A DNA stretch of 6,883 nt from Desulfuromonadales bacterium (GTDB taxonomy: Bacteria; Desulfobacterota; Desulfuromonadia; Desulfuromonadales; JACZKF01), in contig JACZKF010000051.1 in NCBI GenBank assembly GCA_014860175.1, forward strand, positions 1 through 6,883. Reading direction: 5' to 3'. The notes under the pieces were generated by a model. That model ran no database searches and was not told where the DNA came from. It was given only the letters and a program-made list of their open reading frames with translations. The translations under genes were made by a program, and so were the position numbers. Positions within the stretch are counted from its first letter, which is position 1. The number at the start of each line of letters is the position of its first letter. This document shows, one piece after another, positions 4,881-6,883 of the stretch.

Positions 4881-6883
4881 ATGTCCAAACGCGACTACTA
4901 CGACGTCTCCAAATGTGAAACGGCCGAAAAGGGGGCCCCGAAGTTCTGCAAGAAATCGGAACCGGGGGAGGGGGCCGAACGCTCCTGCGCCTACGACGGT
5001 GCGCGGGTGGTGCTGATGCCGGTCACCGACGTCATCCACCTGGTGCACGGCCCCATCGCCTGCGCCGGCAACTCCTGGGACAACCGCGGCGCCCGCTCCA
5101 GCGGCAGCCAGCTCTACCGGCGCGGCTTCACCACCGATGTCATGCACAACGACGTCGTTTTCGGCGGCGAGCAGAAGCTGTACGACACCATCCTCGCCCT
5201 GGCCGAGCGCTATGCCGGTGAGGCCAAGGCGATCTTCGTCTACGCCACCTGCGTCACCGCCATGATCGGCGACGACATGGAGAAGGTCTGTGCGGCGGCA
5301 CAGAAGCAGGTTGCCGTCCCCATCGTGCTGGTGAACACCCCCGGTTTTATCGGCGATAAGAACATCGGCAATCGCCTGGCCGGCGAGGTCCTGCTAAAAG
5401 ACGTCATCGGCACCGCCGAGCCGGAATTCACCACCGATTACGACATCAATTTGATCGGCGAGTACAACATCGCCGGCGATCTCTGGGGGATGCTGCCGCT
5501 CTTCGAGCGCCTCGGCATCCGCATCCTTTCCTGTGTCAGCGGCGACGCCCGCTTCGCGGAGCTGCGCTGGGCGCACCGGGCGCGACTTAACGTCATCATC
5601 TGCTCGAAAAGCCTGACCAACCTGGCGAAGAAGATGAAGAGCCGCTGGGGGATTCCCTATCTGGAGGAGTCGTTCTACGGTCTCACCGACACCGCCCAGG
5701 CGCTGCGCGACATCGCCCGCGAACTCGACGCCAGCCACGGCAACGGCGTGATGAGTGTGCGGGTCGAGGCGCTGCTGGCCGAGGAGGAGCCCCGGTGCCG
5801 GGCCGCCCTGGCCCCCTACAAGGCGCGGCTGGAGGGGAAAAGCTGCGTCCTCTTCACCGGCGGGGTCAAGACCTGGTCGATGGTCGGCGCCCTGCGGGAG
5901 CTCGGGGTCGAGATCCTCGCCGCCGGCACGCAGAATTCGACCCTCGACGACTTCCAGCGGATGAAGGCGTTGATGCACCGGGACGCCGCCATCATCGAGG
6001 ACACCTCCAGCGCCGGGCTGCTGGCGGTGATGTACGACAAACTCCCCGACCTGATCGTCGCCGGCGGCAAAACCAAGTATCTGGCGCTCAAGACCCGCAC
6101 CCCCTTCCTCGATATCAATCACGGCCGCGCCCATCCCTATGCCGGCTATGCCGGGATGATCACCTTTGCCCGCCAGTTGGAGCTGACCGTCAACAATCCG
6201 ATCTGGCCGGTGCTCAATGCCAGAAGTCCGCTGGAGATGGCGCCCGAGGAGCGGGCGGCGGTGGTGAAGGAGGCCGCCGGGCATGCGGCAAAATGTCTGA
6301 AAAAAGGTGGAGAAGCGCCCGTAGGGGCAATTCATGAATTGCCCCTACATCGAGAAGGCGTGCAGGTTCCGGCCAAGCTCGGCACCGTCAATCCGCAGAA
6401 GAACTCCCCGGCCCTCGGCGCCACCCTGGCCTTTCTCGGCATCGACAACATGCTGGCCCTGCTGCACGGCGCCCAGGGGTGCTCGACCTTCATCCGCCTG
6501 CAGCTCTCCCGGCATTTCCGCGAGCCGATCGCCCTCAACTCCACCGCCCTGAGCGAAGAGAGCGCCATCTTCGGCGGCTGGGAGAACCTGAAGGTGGGGA
6601 TCGCTCGGGTGATCGAAAAATTCCAGCCGGCGGTGGTCGGAGTGATGACCACCGGTCTGACCGAGACAATGGGGGACGACGTGCGCAGCGCCATCGTCCA
6701 GTTCCGCCAGGAGCATCCCGAGCAGGCCGAGGTGCCGGTGGTCTGGGCCAGTACCCCTGACTACTGCGGCTCGCTGCAGGAAGGGTACGCGGCGGCGGTG
6801 GAGGCGATCGTGCGCACCCTCCCCCTAACCCCCTCCCATAAAGGGAGGGGGGACAATTCTCCCTCTCCCCTCGTGGGAGAGGG
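4881..6883 (+). CDS. nifEN: Fused FeMo-cofactor scaffold NifE-NifN (3' end beyond window)
   Basis: A single frame runs open for 667 codons and leaves at the right edge. Residues 1 to about 470 are NifE: cluster ligands Cys36 (ERSCAYDG), Cys61 (GPIACAGNSWDNRG) and Cys124 (YATCVTAMIGDD), Cys241 (IICSKSLTN) matching the Azotobacter NifE residue near the precursor site, and LIGEYNIAGD, GGVKTWS and PFLDINHGRAHPYAGY. From about residue 496 it is NifN: KNSPALGATLAFLGID, HGAQGCSTF with the conserved Cys534, SRHFREP and MTTGLTET. NifEN accepts the NifB product and matures it before transfer to NifDK. NifE and NifN are separate proteins in most diazotrophs; a fusion is known in Geobacter. Two palindromic repeats are read as protein: residues 481-490 in the linker, and about 646-667 at the edge. 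The start has the weak site GAGG (4871-4874). The rest of NifN, some 300 residues, lies outside. Confidence 0.95.
   Translation, partial: MSKRDYYDVSKCETAEKGAPKFCKKSEPGEGAERSCAYDGARVVLMPVTDVIHLVHGPIACAGNSWDNRGARSSGSQLYRRGFTTDVMHNDVVFGGEQKLYDTILALAERYAGEAKAIFVYATCVTAMIGDDMEKVCAAAQKQVAVPIVLVNTPGFIGDKNIGNRLAGEVLLKDVIGTAEPEFTTDYDINLIGEYNIAGDLWGMLPLFERLGIRILSCVSGDARFAELRWAHRARLNVIICSKSLTNLAKKMKSRWGIPYLEESFYGLTDTAQALRDIARELDASHGNGVMSVRVEALLAEEEPRCRAALAPYKARLEGKSCVLFTGGVKTWSMVGALRELGVEILAAGTQNSTLDDFQRMKALMHRDAAIIEDTSSAGLLAVMYDKLPDLIVAGGKTKYLALKTRTPFLDINHGRAHPYAGYAGMITFARQLELTVNNPIWPVLNARSPLEMAPEERAAVVKEAAGHAAKCLKKGGEAPVGAIHELPLHREGVQVPAKLGTVNPQKNSPALGATLAFLGIDNMLALLHGAQGCSTFIRLQLSRHFREPIALNSTALSEESAIFGGWENLKVGIARVIEKFQPAVVGVMTTGLTETMGDDVRSAIVQFRQEHPEQAEVPVVWASTPDYCGSLQEGYAAAVEAIVRTLPLTPSHKGRGDNSPSPLVGE
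6321..6348. repeat. Perfect 28-bp palindrome inside the NifE-NifN linker
   Basis: The half-site GTAGGGGCAATTCA (6321-6334) is followed at once by its exact reverse complement (6335-6348). In the nifEN frame it encodes VGAIHELPL plus the first base of a histidine codon (residues 481-490). Of the three reading phases, one is stop-free; the other two contain TAG or TGA. The gene uses the open phase. I recall the same sequence as a common dispersed repeat in Geobacter-type and other bacterial genomes. GAGAAG flanks it on both sides (6310-6315 and 6352-6357), 42 bp apart. Confidence 0.9.
6817..6883. repeat. REP-like doublet inside the nifN part of nifEN (cut by window edge)
   Basis: A C-rich tail (6817-6828) leads into hairpin CCCCCTCCC/GGGAGGGGG (6829-6851, loop ATAAA). 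Nine bases later comes hairpin CCCTCTCCC/GGGAGAGGG (6861-6883, loop CTCGT), ending exactly at the window edge. The units match those of the nifK-nifEN element but in the opposite arrangement: here the tails point outward and the hairpins inward. The nifEN frame stays open through it, giving LPLTPSHKGRGDNSPSPLVGE. That sequence begins right after VEAIVRT, where other NifN proteins have a variable linker. Confidence 0.85.

Noticed and set aside
4756..5016. 86-codon frame across the REP element and the start of nifE
   Set aside because: Its first part is the translated C/T-rich repeat and the rest is nifE in the wrong frame.
6334..6552. Possible separate nifN start at the ATG in the palindrome (6334-6336)
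   Set aside because: That ATG is in a different frame from NifN. In the NifN frame there is no stop separating it from NifE, so a fusion is the simplest reading.
1..6883. CRISPR array, tRNA, rRNA, transposase or phage genes
   Set aside because: No regularly spaced repeats with unique spacers, no cloverleaf-like or ribosomal sequence, and no recombinase or transposase motif was seen on either strand.

Overview
This window is the core of a molybdenum-nitrogenase gene cluster, all on the + strand. In order it holds the possible tail of an upstream gene, a small gene of unknown function (71-364), a control region of about 390 bp, nifH (759-1637), nifD (1696-3138), nifK (3229-4698), and a fused nifE-nifN gene (from 4881) that runs off the right edge. 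The DNA is GC-rich. The one-piece NifEN scaffold, H-D-K-EN order without nifI genes between H and D, and a sigma54/ANTAR-type leader together suggest a Geobacter/Desulfuromonas-type bacterium (Desulfuromonadia). That placement is inferred from remembered gene features, not from a database search.

Control region (365-758). A good sigma54 -24/-12 element lies at 474-489, with a 17-bp NtrC-type partial dyad about 80 bp upstream. The predicted RNA leader carries two consecutive units. Each is a pair of small hairpins followed by an intrinsic terminator that shares bases with the second hairpin. Three of the four hairpins have six-base loops with A at position 1 and G at position 4, the signature of RNA bound by ANTAR antiterminators. 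Geobacter sulfurreducens is reported to control nif genes with an ANTAR response regulator (GnfR) and an NtrC-type activator (GnfM). The layout therefore reads as initiation control followed by two attenuation gates before nifH.

Structural genes. NifH supplies electrons to the NifD2K2 catalytic protein, and NifEN is the scaffold on which the FeMo-cofactor precursor matures. All expected cluster and cofactor ligands can be seen. NifK is about 20 residues shorter at its N-terminus than the Azotobacter protein.

Repeats. Each junction after nifH carries a different inverted-repeat element: a short dyad between nifH and nifD, a 72-bp imperfect palindrome between nifD and nifK, and a 106-bp double-hairpin REP-like element between nifK and nifEN. 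Two more elements lie inside the nifEN reading frame. A perfect 28-bp palindrome sits in the NifE-NifN linker, and a second REP-like doublet sits where NifN normally has a variable inter-domain linker. Both are read through without a stop. The most notable points are the tandem ANTAR-terminator leader and the mobile palindromic repeats absorbed as protein sequence at domain junctions of an essential cofactor scaffold.
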